From assembly GCA_040900165.1 (NCBI GenBank), contig JBBDZM010000008.1, positions 1 through 22,159 of the forward strand: a stretch of 22,159 bases of DNA, written 5' to 3'. A program made the position numbers and the translations under genes. Below the pieces are notes generated by a model. That model saw nothing but the letters and a program-made list of their open reading frames with translations, ran no database searches and had not been told where the DNA came from. This stretch comes from BOKZ01 sp040900165 (GTDB lineage: Bacteria > Patescibacteriota > UBA1384 > 2-12-FULL-50-11). Positions 7,500 through 13,804 of the stretch are shown here, piece by piece. Position 1 is the first letter of the stretch. Every line of letters starts with the position of its first letter.

Positions 7500-7539
7500 T
7501 TCTTGAATCAGGGCTTCATTTCTTGAATCAGGGCTTCGC
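7500..7539. repeat. 20-bp tandem duplication at the end of the glutaredoxin gene
   Basis: TTTCTTGAATCAGGGCTTC occurs twice back to back, about 20 bp apart. The junction sets the present C-terminus of the minus-strand gene (IQEMKP, then TGA). A 20-nt unit is not a multiple of three, so the copy shifted the frame and created the stop. Confidence 0.8.
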
Positions 7540-7801
7540 CGGATTTTTCGCCCTTGGTAAGTTGAACTAATTTAGCCTCGTCGTAACCGACAAACTGTCG
7601 TTTTTCGCCGTCGTCGTACTCCACTAACACTACCGGCGTGCCCATCTGGCCGGATAAGTTAACCATCTCGGACTTTTTGGCTTCGTCGTCATCAACAAAT
7701 ATTTCGCCGTATTTAAGACCCTGTTCATCAAGATAATGCTTGGTCATCTTACAGAAAGGGCAGGTGTGAGTGGAGTAAATATTGATTGATTTAACTGCCA
7801 T
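7508..7801 (-). CDS. Glutaredoxin / NrdH-like thiol oxidoreductase
   Basis: 97 residues with the thioredoxin fold of glutaredoxins: beta strand SINIYSTHT, active site CPFC (Cys14, Cys17), the cis-Pro turn TPVV (about 55-58) and a final helix. It exchanges electrons with protein disulfides or glutathione-like thiols in the cytoplasm. The ATG follows directly on the TAG of the ATP-cone gene (no spacing), so the two are translationally coupled. With the CcdA-like protein upstream it suggests a thiol relay. Pairing with an ATP-cone protein is reminiscent of NrdH and ribonucleotide reductase, but no reductase gene is present here. The C-terminus was altered by a 20-bp tandem duplication. Confidence 0.9.
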   Translation of the reverse strand: MAVKSINIYSTHTCPFCKMTKHYLDEQGLKYGEIFVDDDEAKKSEMVNLSGQMGTPVVLVEYDDGEKRQFVGYDEAKLVQLTKGEKSGEALIQEMKP

Positions 7802-8071
7802 CTACGAGATATCCCGGTGATGCCGATAGAGATAGGCGGCATCGCTATTATAAAGCTTGAGTGATTTAGCCACTTGCTCGGCAATCTGACCGGAGCTAAC
7901 CGACCCTTTGTCAGCTACCCATTTATCGAGATCTTTGCAGACCTCATTAGCAATTAGCTCGGCGTCGGTGGTTTGGGCACGAACGGCGATACAGGCGGCA
8001 TAGGCCGAGGCGTAAATTTTTTTGCCCTCGTATGGTTGATTGTGACCGGCCCGTTTAACAATGTGCTTCAT
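7802..8071 (-). CDS. Stand-alone ATP-cone domain protein
   Basis: 89 residues, nearly all one ATP-cone domain: the opening VKRAGHNQPYEGKKIYASAYAA resembles the V-K-R-x-G-x-x-x-x-F/Y-x-x-x-K-I pattern of the nucleotide-binding cone of NrdR and of class I/III ribonucleotide reductases. It lacks the zinc ribbon of NrdR and any catalytic domain. ATP cones sense ATP/dATP, so it may act as a nucleotide-responsive partner supplied in trans. The gene starts 4 nt after the CcdA-like stop, with GGG as a weak ribosome site, and ends against the glutaredoxin ATG. This places nucleotide sensing inside a redox and cation-transport operon, whose logic is unknown. Confidence 0.8.
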   Translation of the reverse strand: MKHIVKRAGHNQPYEGKKIYASAYAACIAVRAQTTDAELIANEVCKDLDKWVADKGSVSSGQIAEQVAKSLKLYNSDAAYLYRHHRDIS

Positions 8072-8075
8072 TTAT

Positions 8076-8780
8076 TTACCCAAAATTGATTGTCCCATTT
8101 GCGATTAATATTAACAGCCAACCGAGCGCCAGCAAAAGCATTCCTACCGCTAGGCGCATATAGCCCTTGTTGTCCTGCTTCCATTGTTTGACCGTGCTGA
8201 CCTTAACGCCCAATGCGACCATCAGCAGGATAATAATGAGCGGCGCAACAAAAACGATATTGTAGAGCACCAACATCAAAAAGGCCGTGGCGTTAAAATT
8301 AACCGATAGAATCGAAATAATTGCCAGATAAGGTGCCCCGGTGCAGGGTAGCTCAACGGCCGAGACAAACATCCCCAACAAAATTACGCTGGGCACGGTA
8401 ATCTTTGAGGACATGCTTTTAATCTTATTGGCAAAGTAGGCAGGGATATGAAGCGATAGGCCTTTGCCGTACCAAAAGAAATCTTTAATCTCCAAAATAC
8501 CCGCAAAAATCACCAGCGTTCCGACGGCGATCGACAGATACTCGGTTACCCAGAGCGGGATTGAGCCAAGAAAGTAAACCAGCCCTAAGCCAGCCACTAA
8601 GTAAGTAATAAAGACGGCAAAAATATACAGACTGCCCAACAACATTAGGCGCTTCATTGAGCTCTGATTGCCAAGCACCACCGACACCATCAAAATCAGC
8701 ACGCCAATCGCACAAGGGTTGATCGAGTCAACCGCCGCGGTGGTTAGGACAATCCCCAGCGTTGGTAGGTCAATTCCCAT
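8076..8780 (-). CDS. CcdA/DsbD-family membrane thiol-electron transporter
   Basis: About 234 residues with six hydrophobic segments. The two conserved cysteines of the family are in proline contexts: DSINPCAIGVL near the start and ELPCTGAPY in the middle. CcdA carries reducing equivalents from cytoplasmic thioredoxin or glutaredoxin through the membrane to extracytoplasmic thiols. In-frame starts exist at TTG 8798, ATG 8795 and ATG 8780. I chose 8780 because GAGGGG lies just upstream, giving an 11-nt overlap with the preceding gene and likely translational coupling. The neighbours supply a possible cytoplasmic donor (glutaredoxin) and an extracytoplasmic acceptor with four Cys. Cytochrome c maturation is unlikely to be the role, since no cytochrome gene is seen here. 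Confidence 0.85.
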   Translation of the reverse strand: MGIDLPTLGIVLTTAAVDSINPCAIGVLILMVSVVLGNQSSMKRLMLLGSLYIFAVFITYLVAGLGLVYFLGSIPLWVTEYLSIAVGTLVIFAGILEIKDFFWYGKGLSLHIPAYFANKIKSMSSKITVPSVILLGMFVSAVELPCTGAPYLAIISILSVNFNATAFLMLVLYNIVFVAPLIIILLMVALGVKVSTVKQWKQDNKGYMRLAVGMLLLALGWLLILIANGTINFG

Positions 8781-9636
8781 CGCCCCCCTCGCCATCAAAC
8801 GCTTCTGTTAGCTCGCCAGTGGTTTTGGCCACCTGGTAGCTCTGACAGAGATTATCGGTTCGCACTTTTGGAGCGTCAAACTCAATAATAATACACTCCC
8901 CGGGTGGGACACTGGCGGTTTCGGCGTAACGAAATTGTGCAAAGTTATCGATTTTGCGCTGGCTAAATGTTTTAGTGTCTAGGTTGGTAGTATAAACAAA
9001 GGTCTGAAGTATCGCCTCGGTGTCGCCGCAGTTTTGGCCGTTAATAAATGTTTTGGCGCCGGTGTTGGTTGGAATGGTTAGTGATTTGTTAGTTAGCTCC
9101 CCACCGATCGCTTGAAAAAACGCCCCTAGATTAACGTCTCGATACTCAACCACCACGCCCTCCACGTGAATCCGCTTATCGTTGTGCTCGTGCAGTGTTG
9201 GGGTACCAATTTTATTGGATAGCCCGGTTGGGTCAAGCAGGTCTTGTTCACTGCCGCAGGCCCATATTTGAAAATCGGCATGCCAGTGCACCGGCCCTTT
9301 GGTCACCGATACCTGGTTTAAATAGACAGTCATGCCGATAAGTGTTCCCGTTGTCAGGGCGATTAAGCCAGTAATTGCCCAGAAAATAATCCGTTTGGCC
9401 GATTCGCTGGGATTGCGCATAACCACCGCAATGAAAAATAGAAATCCCAAAGAAATTGCCGCAACGTAGACAGTCTGAACAGAGAAAGTAGCGATTAGCT
9501 GATCGAGCGGGCCCGTGGAAAAATCGTGTATCTTACTGGCAACGACATTAGCATGTTGTTCCCCCTCATGGGCGAGAGCCGACGACAGTAACGTTTGCCA
9601 AAAATGTAGCCACCCTCCAAGCATCTCCTCAAGCAT
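8770..9636 (-). CDS. Membrane protein with extracytoplasmic His- and Cys-rich domain
   Basis: 288 residues. Likely layout: cleavable signal-like segment (1-22, ending SSALA before HEGEQH), membrane helices at about 52-73 and 83-106 with a basic loop (MRNPSESAKR) inside, and an outside domain of about 180 residues. The domain has HWHADFQIW (117-124), HEHNDKRIHVEG (149-160) and four Cys (127, 203, 248, 264), enough for two disulfides. The HxH pairs look metal-binding (copper, zinc or similar). I recognise a general resemblance to envelope proteins with an H-x-H ... H-x-H ... IHVE pattern but cannot name the family. It starts 1 nt after the ATPase stop and overlaps the CcdA-like gene, so it is probably a partner of one or both. 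The acidic tail (DGEGGDGN) is low complexity. Confidence 0.72.
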   Translation of the reverse strand: MLEEMLGGWLHFWQTLLSSALAHEGEQHANVVASKIHDFSTGPLDQLIATFSVQTVYVAAISLGFLFFIAVVMRNPSESAKRIIFWAITGLIALTTGTLIGMTVYLNQVSVTKGPVHWHADFQIWACGSEQDLLDPTGLSNKIGTPTLHEHNDKRIHVEGVVVEYRDVNLGAFFQAIGGELTNKSLTIPTNTGAKTFINGQNCGDTEAILQTFVYTTNLDTKTFSQRKIDNFAQFRYAETASVPPGECIIIEFDAPKVRTDNLCQSYQVAKTTGELTEAFDGEGGDGN

Positions 9637-9637
9637 A

Positions 9638-12301
9638 TCACACTGTCTGCTTCTGACGATTCAACAGGGTTAATATTGCCGGTAATATTAGTACAACCGC
9701 TGCCACCAACAGAATCGGCCACCAATCCTCGCTGGAGAGATGGGTTAGCCCAAAGACCTCGCGGAGCGGTTCAAGGTAAAGGATCGCTAGCTGGAGTGCT
9801 ACCGAAAGCACTACCGACCCCAACAGAAATGGATTGGAGAATACCGGCAAACGATAGCGCAGGCGAATAACAAATATTCTTGCCAACTCAAAGATCACCA
9901 AGGCCGTAAAAGTAGCTGTCCGGGCCTCGCCTAAACCTTTGTGGACATTTAGCCAGTAAACCACCAGGCAAGAGAGGCTAATAAATAGCGAGTAGCTAAT
10001 CATCTGGTACCACTCGGCTTTGGTGATAATTTCTTGCTGAAAATCCTGGGGATGGCGTTTCATAATCCCTTGTTCGGCTGGGTCTAAACCGATTGCCACG
10101 GCCGGCAAGCCGTCGGTAACCACGTTGATCCACAACAACATCACCGCCGTTAATAGTAAATCTTGAAAGATCAGCGCCCCAACAAACACCACGACTACTT
10201 CGGCTAGATTGCAAGAAATTAAGTAGTTAACGAACTTGCGGATGTTGTGATAGATTCCCCGACCCTCGCCGATGGCTGCGACAATTGTCGCAAAGTTATC
10301 GTCTAATAAAACCATGTCGGAGGCCTCTTTGGCCACATCGGTGCCTGATATCCCCATCGCCACCCCGATATCGGCTTTTTTGAGCGCCGGCGCGTCGTTG
10401 ACGCCGTCGCCGGTCATCGCCACAATATGGCCAGTTTTCTTCAAGGCTCCAATAATCCGCAGTTTCACCCCCGGGCTAACCCGGGCATAAATCGAGGTGA
10501 CTTCCGCTAGCCGCTCAAATTCATCGTCGCCCATCTTGTCGAGCTGCTGGCCGGTCAAGCAACGCTCGCCCAAGCCGATTTCCCGAGCAATCGCTTTGGC
10601 AGTTTGGGGGTTATCACCAGTAATCATAATTACCCGGATACCGCTCTCCCGACAGAGCGCGAGAGTCTCAGAAATCTCTGGTCGGGCGGGGTCGTTCATC
10701 CCTTGCAAACCGCTAAATATCAAACCGTTTTCGCTGTAGTCGACCCCGCCTTGGGCCGGTTTGTAGGCAAAGGCCAACACTCGCAGAGCTCGGTTGGCCA
10801 TCTCCTCATTAGCGGCGAGGATTTGGCGCTTGTCGTTAGCCGTTAATCGACGAACTTTCTGGCCGTCAAATATCTCCGTACAGAGCTTGAGAACAACCTC
10901 GGGGGCACCTTTGGCGTAAACGATTTGCTCGCTGCCCTGTTTGCCGATCACCGACATCATTTTTCGCTCGGAGTTGAAGGGAATTTCCTTGAGGCGTCTA
11001 AAGTTAAGATTAATTTTGGCCTTAGCCGCCGAGACCAGTAGTGCAATCTCCGTCGGGTCGCCAGTTGGCTTGGGAGTAATCGTCGCATTATTACAGGCCA
11101 ACCCAGCCGTTAGTAGGTTTGCCAGTGCTGGATCGTCTTTTGTCGGTTTACCACCCTCGGAAGTTATCTCGCCAACGGTAGCGTAGCCGGCTCCACTAAC
11201 CAGGTAATTTTCGCTAATTGTCCAGAGATTGCTGACAGTCATCTCGCCAGTCGTCAGGGTGCCGGTTTTATCGGCACAAATTACATCAACCGAGCCGAGC
11301 GTTTCCACGGAGTTAAGTTTGCGCACCAAGACGTTGCGTTTGAGCATTTTCTGCGTCCCAAAAGCCATGGCAATCGTTACTACCGCTGGCAGACCCTCTG
11401 GTACCGCCGCTACTGCTAGAGCGACGGCGGCGATTGCGGCCGTTAGGAAACGCTCCAGCAACGACAAATTTTCGCTGTGGCCGAACAAAAATGTGTAGAT
11501 AAACAGCACTGCCGCAATTACCGCCACGGCAATACCGATTATCCGGCCAATTACGTTGAGCCGCTGTTGAATCGGCGTCATTGTTTCCTTGGCAACCGAG
11601 ACCATTTTGGCGATATGGCCAATTTCGGTGTTGTTACCGGTATTGACGACTACCCCCAGGCCACGGCCACGAGCTACCACCGTGCCGGAAAACGCCAAAT
11701 TAGCTTGTTCGCTCAGCAGTTTTTTTCCGGTTAATTTGGCCGGGATTTTTTCGACTGGGTTGGCCTCGCCGGTCAAAATTGCCTCGCTGATTCGCAGGTC
11801 GGCCACGTCTAATAAGCGCAAATCGGCCGGGACCTTGTCGCCCTCCTCCAGAATAACGACATCGCCCGGAACTAAGTCGGTGGTGGGGATGTTTCTGCGA
11901 ACTCCCCCGCGAACTACCCGGGCCTCAAAACTAAGTAGCGACTTGATTTTGGCTAGAGCTTTTTCGGCTTTGTACTCCTGGAAAAACCCAAAAGCGGTAA
12001 TCATGACGACAATCGCAATAATCAATAGCGCTTCGATCAAATCCGCTTGCTCGCCGGTGTAGAGCCAGATGCCAATAGTTAGCAGAGCGGCGATTAGTAA
12101 AATAATAATCAGCGCGTTTTTATATTGGGCTAAATACGTGAGCCAAGGCGACGGCGGTTTGGGCGGAGTAAGCTGATTCTCTCCGTATTTGGCCAGACGA
12201 CTCTTGGCCTCTTGTTCGCTTAAACCCTTACTTTGGTTACTCGAAAAAGTCGCCAAAACTTCGCTCACCGACTGATTAAAGTAGCTCCCCCGCGCTTCCA
12301 T
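9638..12301 (-). CDS. P-type ATPase, Ca2+ type (P2A, SERCA-like)
   Basis: 887 residues from ATG 12301. An N-terminal cation-ATPase segment (QSVSEVLATF ... YGENQL) is followed by the actuator motif TGEA (177-180), M4 PEGLP (301-305), phosphorylation site DKTGT (Asp344), nucleotide-domain KGAP (464-467), hinge TGDGVND (630-636), M5 SCNLAE (696-701) and M6 WINVVTDG (724-731). The Asn and Glu of M5 and the N..TD of M6 match the Ca2+-binding residues of SERCA, so ATP-driven Ca2+ (possibly Mn2+) export is likely. An in-frame GTG/ATG-type extension to 12349 exists, but TAGACT lies 7 nt before 12301 and would be inside that extension, so 12301 is preferred. It is the first gene of an operon that continues with the His/Cys protein, CcdA-like, ATP-cone and glutaredoxin genes. 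Confidence 0.93.
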   Translation of the reverse strand: MEARGSYFNQSVSEVLATFSSNQSKGLSEQEAKSRLAKYGENQLTPPKPPSPWLTYLAQYKNALIIILLIAALLTIGIWLYTGEQADLIEALLIIAIVVMITAFGFFQEYKAEKALAKIKSLLSFEARVVRGGVRRNIPTTDLVPGDVVILEEGDKVPADLRLLDVADLRISEAILTGEANPVEKIPAKLTGKKLLSEQANLAFSGTVVARGRGLGVVVNTGNNTEIGHIAKMVSVAKETMTPIQQRLNVIGRIIGIAVAVIAAVLFIYTFLFGHSENLSLLERFLTAAIAAVALAVAAVPEGLPAVVTIAMAFGTQKMLKRNVLVRKLNSVETLGSVDVICADKTGTLTTGEMTVSNLWTISENYLVSGAGYATVGEITSEGGKPTKDDPALANLLTAGLACNNATITPKPTGDPTEIALLVSAAKAKINLNFRRLKEIPFNSERKMMSVIGKQGSEQIVYAKGAPEVVLKLCTEIFDGQKVRRLTANDKRQILAANEEMANRALRVLAFAYKPAQGGVDYSENGLIFSGLQGMNDPARPEISETLALCRESGIRVIMITGDNPQTAKAIAREIGLGERCLTGQQLDKMGDDEFERLAEVTSIYARVSPGVKLRIIGALKKTGHIVAMTGDGVNDAPALKKADIGVAMGISGTDVAKEASDMVLLDDNFATIVAAIGEGRGIYHNIRKFVNYLISCNLAEVVVVFVGALIFQDLLLTAVMLLWINVVTDGLPAVAIGLDPAEQGIMKRHPQDFQQEIITKAEWYQMISYSLFISLSCLVVYWLNVHKGLGEARTATFTALVIFELARIFVIRLRYRLPVFSNPFLLGSVVLSVALQLAILYLEPLREVFGLTHLSSEDWWPILLVAAVVLILPAILTLLNRQKQTV

Positions 12302-12308
12302 TACTATT

Positions 12309-12314
12309 AGTCTA
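12309..12314 (-). promoter_or_regulatory. Leaderless -10 box of the first P-type ATPase operon
   Basis: TAGACT (minus strand) ends 7 nt before ATG 12301. No Shine-Dalgarno is present. It is divergent from the promoter at 12338-12365. Confidence 0.5.
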
Positions 12315-12337
12315 CGATATTCTGGCAAAACTATCTC

Positions 12338-12365
12338 TTGACCGGACAATTAGCTCTGCTAACCT
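12338..12365 (+). promoter_or_regulatory. Leaderless promoter of the seven-cysteine protein
   Basis: TTGACC (12338-12343), 16-nt spacer, TAACCT (12360-12365), then exactly 6 nt to ATG 12372. The -35 is close to consensus. Confidence 0.6.
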
Positions 12366-12371
12366 AAAGCC

Positions 12372-12527
12372 ATGGAAGAACCAAGCCAAGACATCAAGGC
12401 CATCCCTTGTGAGAACTGCCCAAAAGGCGTTAAAGACGGGATGATGTTCGTTAAAGACGGCAAAACTTATTGCTGTGGCGACTGTCATCAAACTGGCAAA
12501 CGCGACAACACCTGCGAGTTCTGCTAG
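12372..12527 (+). CDS. 51-residue seven-cysteine zinc-binding-type protein
   Basis: ATG 12372 to TAG 12525-12527. The sequence has CENC (13-16), YCCGDC (33-38) and ends CEFC (48-51), so seven Cys and one His (39) in 51 residues. The spacing suggests one or two zinc knuckles or another metal site. There is no signal peptide, so it is cytoplasmic. Support for it being real: a near-consensus promoter with -10 placed 6 nt before the ATG, a complete frame with no rare features, and Cys-rich content that chance would rarely give. The stop overlaps the stop of the convergent MgtE-like gene by 4 nt (CTAG is shared). Function is unknown. Its position between two cation-transport genes suggests metal binding or regulation. 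Confidence 0.72.
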   Translation: MEEPSQDIKAIPCENCPKGVKDGMMFVKDGKTYCCGDCHQTGKRDNTCEFC

Positions 12528-13090
12528 CCCAGGCCGAACAATACGGCGCTAGCAACAGCAAAGTAGACAACGATACTAATAAAGTCCTGAACTAACGTCG
12601 TTATCGGGCCGGCGCCAACCGCTGGATCAGCGTGTTCGCGGTAAAGCAGTAGCGGCACGAGCAGCCCTATCACCGTCGCCACGATGGCGTTTATTAGCAT
12701 CGCCAAACCAACGGTGATCGCTAGTAATGAATCGTTGAACCAGAATTGGGCAAACAACGCCAACAGGGCACCGAAGATTACTCCCAGCGTCAGCCCCAAC
12801 GACAATTCCTTTAACAGATATATTGTCAGCTTTGGCTGGTGCTTGGACAGATTACGAACAAAGATGATCTCGGTCTGCGCACCGATAGCGTCGCTTAAGT
12901 AAACAATAAACGGCAAGAAGAACGCCAAGCTGATCTGTTCGGACAGAACTGTTTCGTAGCGGGAGATAAAAATCGTAATCAACGCCCCGCCGATTAATCC
13001 GACAATCAGCCACGGCAGCCGATGCCGCAGCAGCAGCCGGACCCCTTCGGTTTCCTCGTCGATTTGGTAAAGGCGGTGACGAAATCGCAT
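12524..13090 (-). CDS. MgtE-like divalent cation channel core, lacking regulatory domains
   Basis: 188 residues with five hydrophobic segments. It matches the membrane domain of the MgtE/SLC41 family: the opening LRHRLPWLIVGLIGGALIT (21-39), FFLPFIVYLSDAIGAQTEIIFVR (57-79, the family's GNxGxQ...R region with DAIGAQT), ADPAVGAGPITT (154-165) and an Asp at 169 (TTLVQD) where MgtE has its pore-lining selectivity Asp. The cytoplasmic N and CBS domains of typical MgtE (about 250 residues), which gate the channel by Mg2+, are missing, so gating must differ. Two copies are expected to pair into a pore. TACGAT lies 6 nt before the ATG. The promoter region is divergent from that of tRNA-Glu. Confidence 0.85.
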   Translation of the reverse strand: MRFRHRLYQIDEETEGVRLLLRHRLPWLIVGLIGGALITIFISRYETVLSEQISLAFFLPFIVYLSDAIGAQTEIIFVRNLSKHQPKLTIYLLKELSLGLTLGVIFGALLALFAQFWFNDSLLAITVGLAMLINAIVATVIGLLVPLLLYREHADPAVGAGPITTLVQDFISIVVYFAVASAVLFGLG

Positions 13091-13096
13091 AGTGCC

Positions 13097-13102
13097 ATCG
13101 TA
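13097..13102 (-). promoter_or_regulatory. Leaderless -10 box of the MgtE-like gene
   Basis: TGCTACGAT on the minus strand: an extended TGC before TACGAT, which ends 6 nt before the ATG at 13090. TTGAAC stands 19 nt upstream as a loose -35. Confidence 0.5.
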
Positions 13103-13136
13103 GCAGTTTACGGTCGACTCGGTTCAAAAAATTTAG

Positions 13137-13142
13137 TAAAAT
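13137..13142 (+). promoter_or_regulatory. -10 box of tRNA-Glu
   Basis: TAAAAT lies 9 nt before the mature tRNA 5' end. No clear -35. A short 5' trailer would need RNase P. Confidence 0.45.
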
Positions 13143-13151
13143 ATCGGAACA

Positions 13152-13225
13152 GGTCCCGTCGTCTAGTGGCCTAGGATATCTGGTTCTCATCCAGAAGATC
13201 ACGGGTTCGAATCCCGTCGGGACCG
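13152..13225 (+). tRNA. tRNA-Glu (anticodon CTC)
   Basis: Acceptor stem GGTCCCG / CGGGACC (7 bp, discriminator G at 13225); D arm GTCT..AGGA as in other tRNA-Glu genes; anticodon stem TCTGG / CCAGA with loop TTCTCAT, anticodon CTC (reads GAG); T arm ACGGG TTCGAAT CCCGT. CCA is not encoded (the next bases are CACGC), so it must be added after transcription. CTC decodes only GAG, so another tRNA-Glu (TTC) should exist elsewhere. A terminator follows directly, and the 3' end is repeated at 13393-13410. Confidence 0.97.
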
Positions 13226-13227
13226 CA
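13210..13227 (+). repeat. 18-bp direct repeat, copy 1 (tRNA-Glu 3' end)
   Basis: AATCCCGTCGGGACCGCA, the end of the T arm plus acceptor stem of tRNA-Glu. An exact second copy is at 13393-13410, 183 bp further. A duplicated tRNA 3' end is the usual mark of site-specific integration (attL/attR), but no integrase is present between the copies. Confidence 0.85.
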
Positions 13228-13262
13228 CGCAATGACCCGCCCTTGTGGCGGGTTTTTGCGTG
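13226..13262 (+). terminator. Terminator of tRNA-Glu
   Basis: Stem ACCCGCC / GGCGGGT with loop CTTGT, followed by five T. An outer ACGCAA / TTGCGT pairing extends it. It is placed directly after the tRNA. Confidence 0.82.
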
Positions 13263-13392
13263 GATCTGGGATGAGAACCAGCTGGCAGAGCCAGCGGGGC
13301 TCGATAGCGAGCGAAGTGAAACGAAGCAAGCTTTCCCGGGGATTACGAACCGAGTGAAGCGAGGTGAGGAATACCGCAGCGAAGCGGAGGGT
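13263..13392 (+). repeat. Hairpin-rich non-coding element after tRNA-Glu (copy A)
   Basis: No gene fits here. It contains GAGAACCA (13273-13280), a perfect hairpin GCTGGC-AGA-GCCAGC (13281-13295), a second hairpin GCTCG-ATAG-CGAGC (13299-13312), then GCGAAGTGAAACGAAGC-type purine-rich sequence, and an outer pair GGGATTAC (about 13338) / GTAATCCC ending near 13398. GGATGAGAACCAG is the exact reverse complement of 13 nt of the tRNA anticodon arm. A related arrangement occurs at 22034-22113. Confidence 0.6.
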
Positions 13393-13410
13393 AATCCCGT
13401 CGGGACCGCA
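13393..13410 (+). repeat. 18-bp direct repeat, copy 2 (duplicated tRNA 3' end)
   Basis: Exact copy of 13210-13227, without the rest of the tRNA. It lies next to the stop codon of the response regulator at 13412. Confidence 0.85.
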
Positions 13411-13411
13411 A

Positions 13412-13783
13412 CTAGTTTTTCAGTTTCTCCACCACGTATGAAACCAGTTTCTGCGGCGTGATTTCGGTTTTCAGAAAGTATCCTTGGACTTTATCCTTGG
13501 CCATATCCCGGTATTCCTGGTTGGGCATCGCCGTCAAAATAAATATTGGTGTATTGATCGTCAGCGGGTTGGAGCGAAAAACTCGCAGTGCCCCCAGCCC
13601 CCCTTGGCGCGGCATCATTAAATCCAAAATAATCGCGTCGGGTTTATTAGTTAGCGCTTCGGTCACACCAGTCTCACCGTCGGCCGCTTCGAAAATTTCA
13701 AAGTTGTTGTGGTGAAAAATCTCTTTATAGAGTTCTCTAAGCTCGGTGTTGTCCTCAATCAGTAGTACACTGCGTTGTTTCAT
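13412..13783 (-). CDS. Response regulator, receiver domain only
   Basis: 123 residues, a CheY-like receiver with no output domain: acidic pair Glu10-Asp11 (LLIEDN), phospho-acceptor Asp54 in ILDLMMP, switch Thr84 in FILTA and Lys105 in FLKTE. It would be phosphorylated by a histidine kinase, none of which is seen in the window, and signal through protein contact. AAGGGTG upstream of the ATG is a good ribosome site. It starts 21 nt after the stop of the second P-type ATPase on the same strand, so co-transcription is likely. This suggests that it controls, or is reported on by, cation pumping, but that is inference. Confidence 0.92.
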   Translation of the reverse strand: MKQRSVLLIEDNTELRELYKEIFHHNNFEIFEAADGETGVTEALTNKPDAIILDLMMPRQGGLGALRVFRSNPLTINTPIFILTAMPNQEYRDMAKDKVQGYFLKTEITPQKLVSYVVEKLKN

Positions 13784-13804
13784 TGCTCACCCTTACACTA
13801 CACT

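Noticed and set aside
11589..12062. 157-residue antisense ORF opposite the first P-type ATPase
   Set aside because: It is a Ser/Thr/Ala/Arg-rich shadow of conserved ATPase motifs. Similar shadows at 14336-14776 and 15480-15905 were dropped for the same reason.
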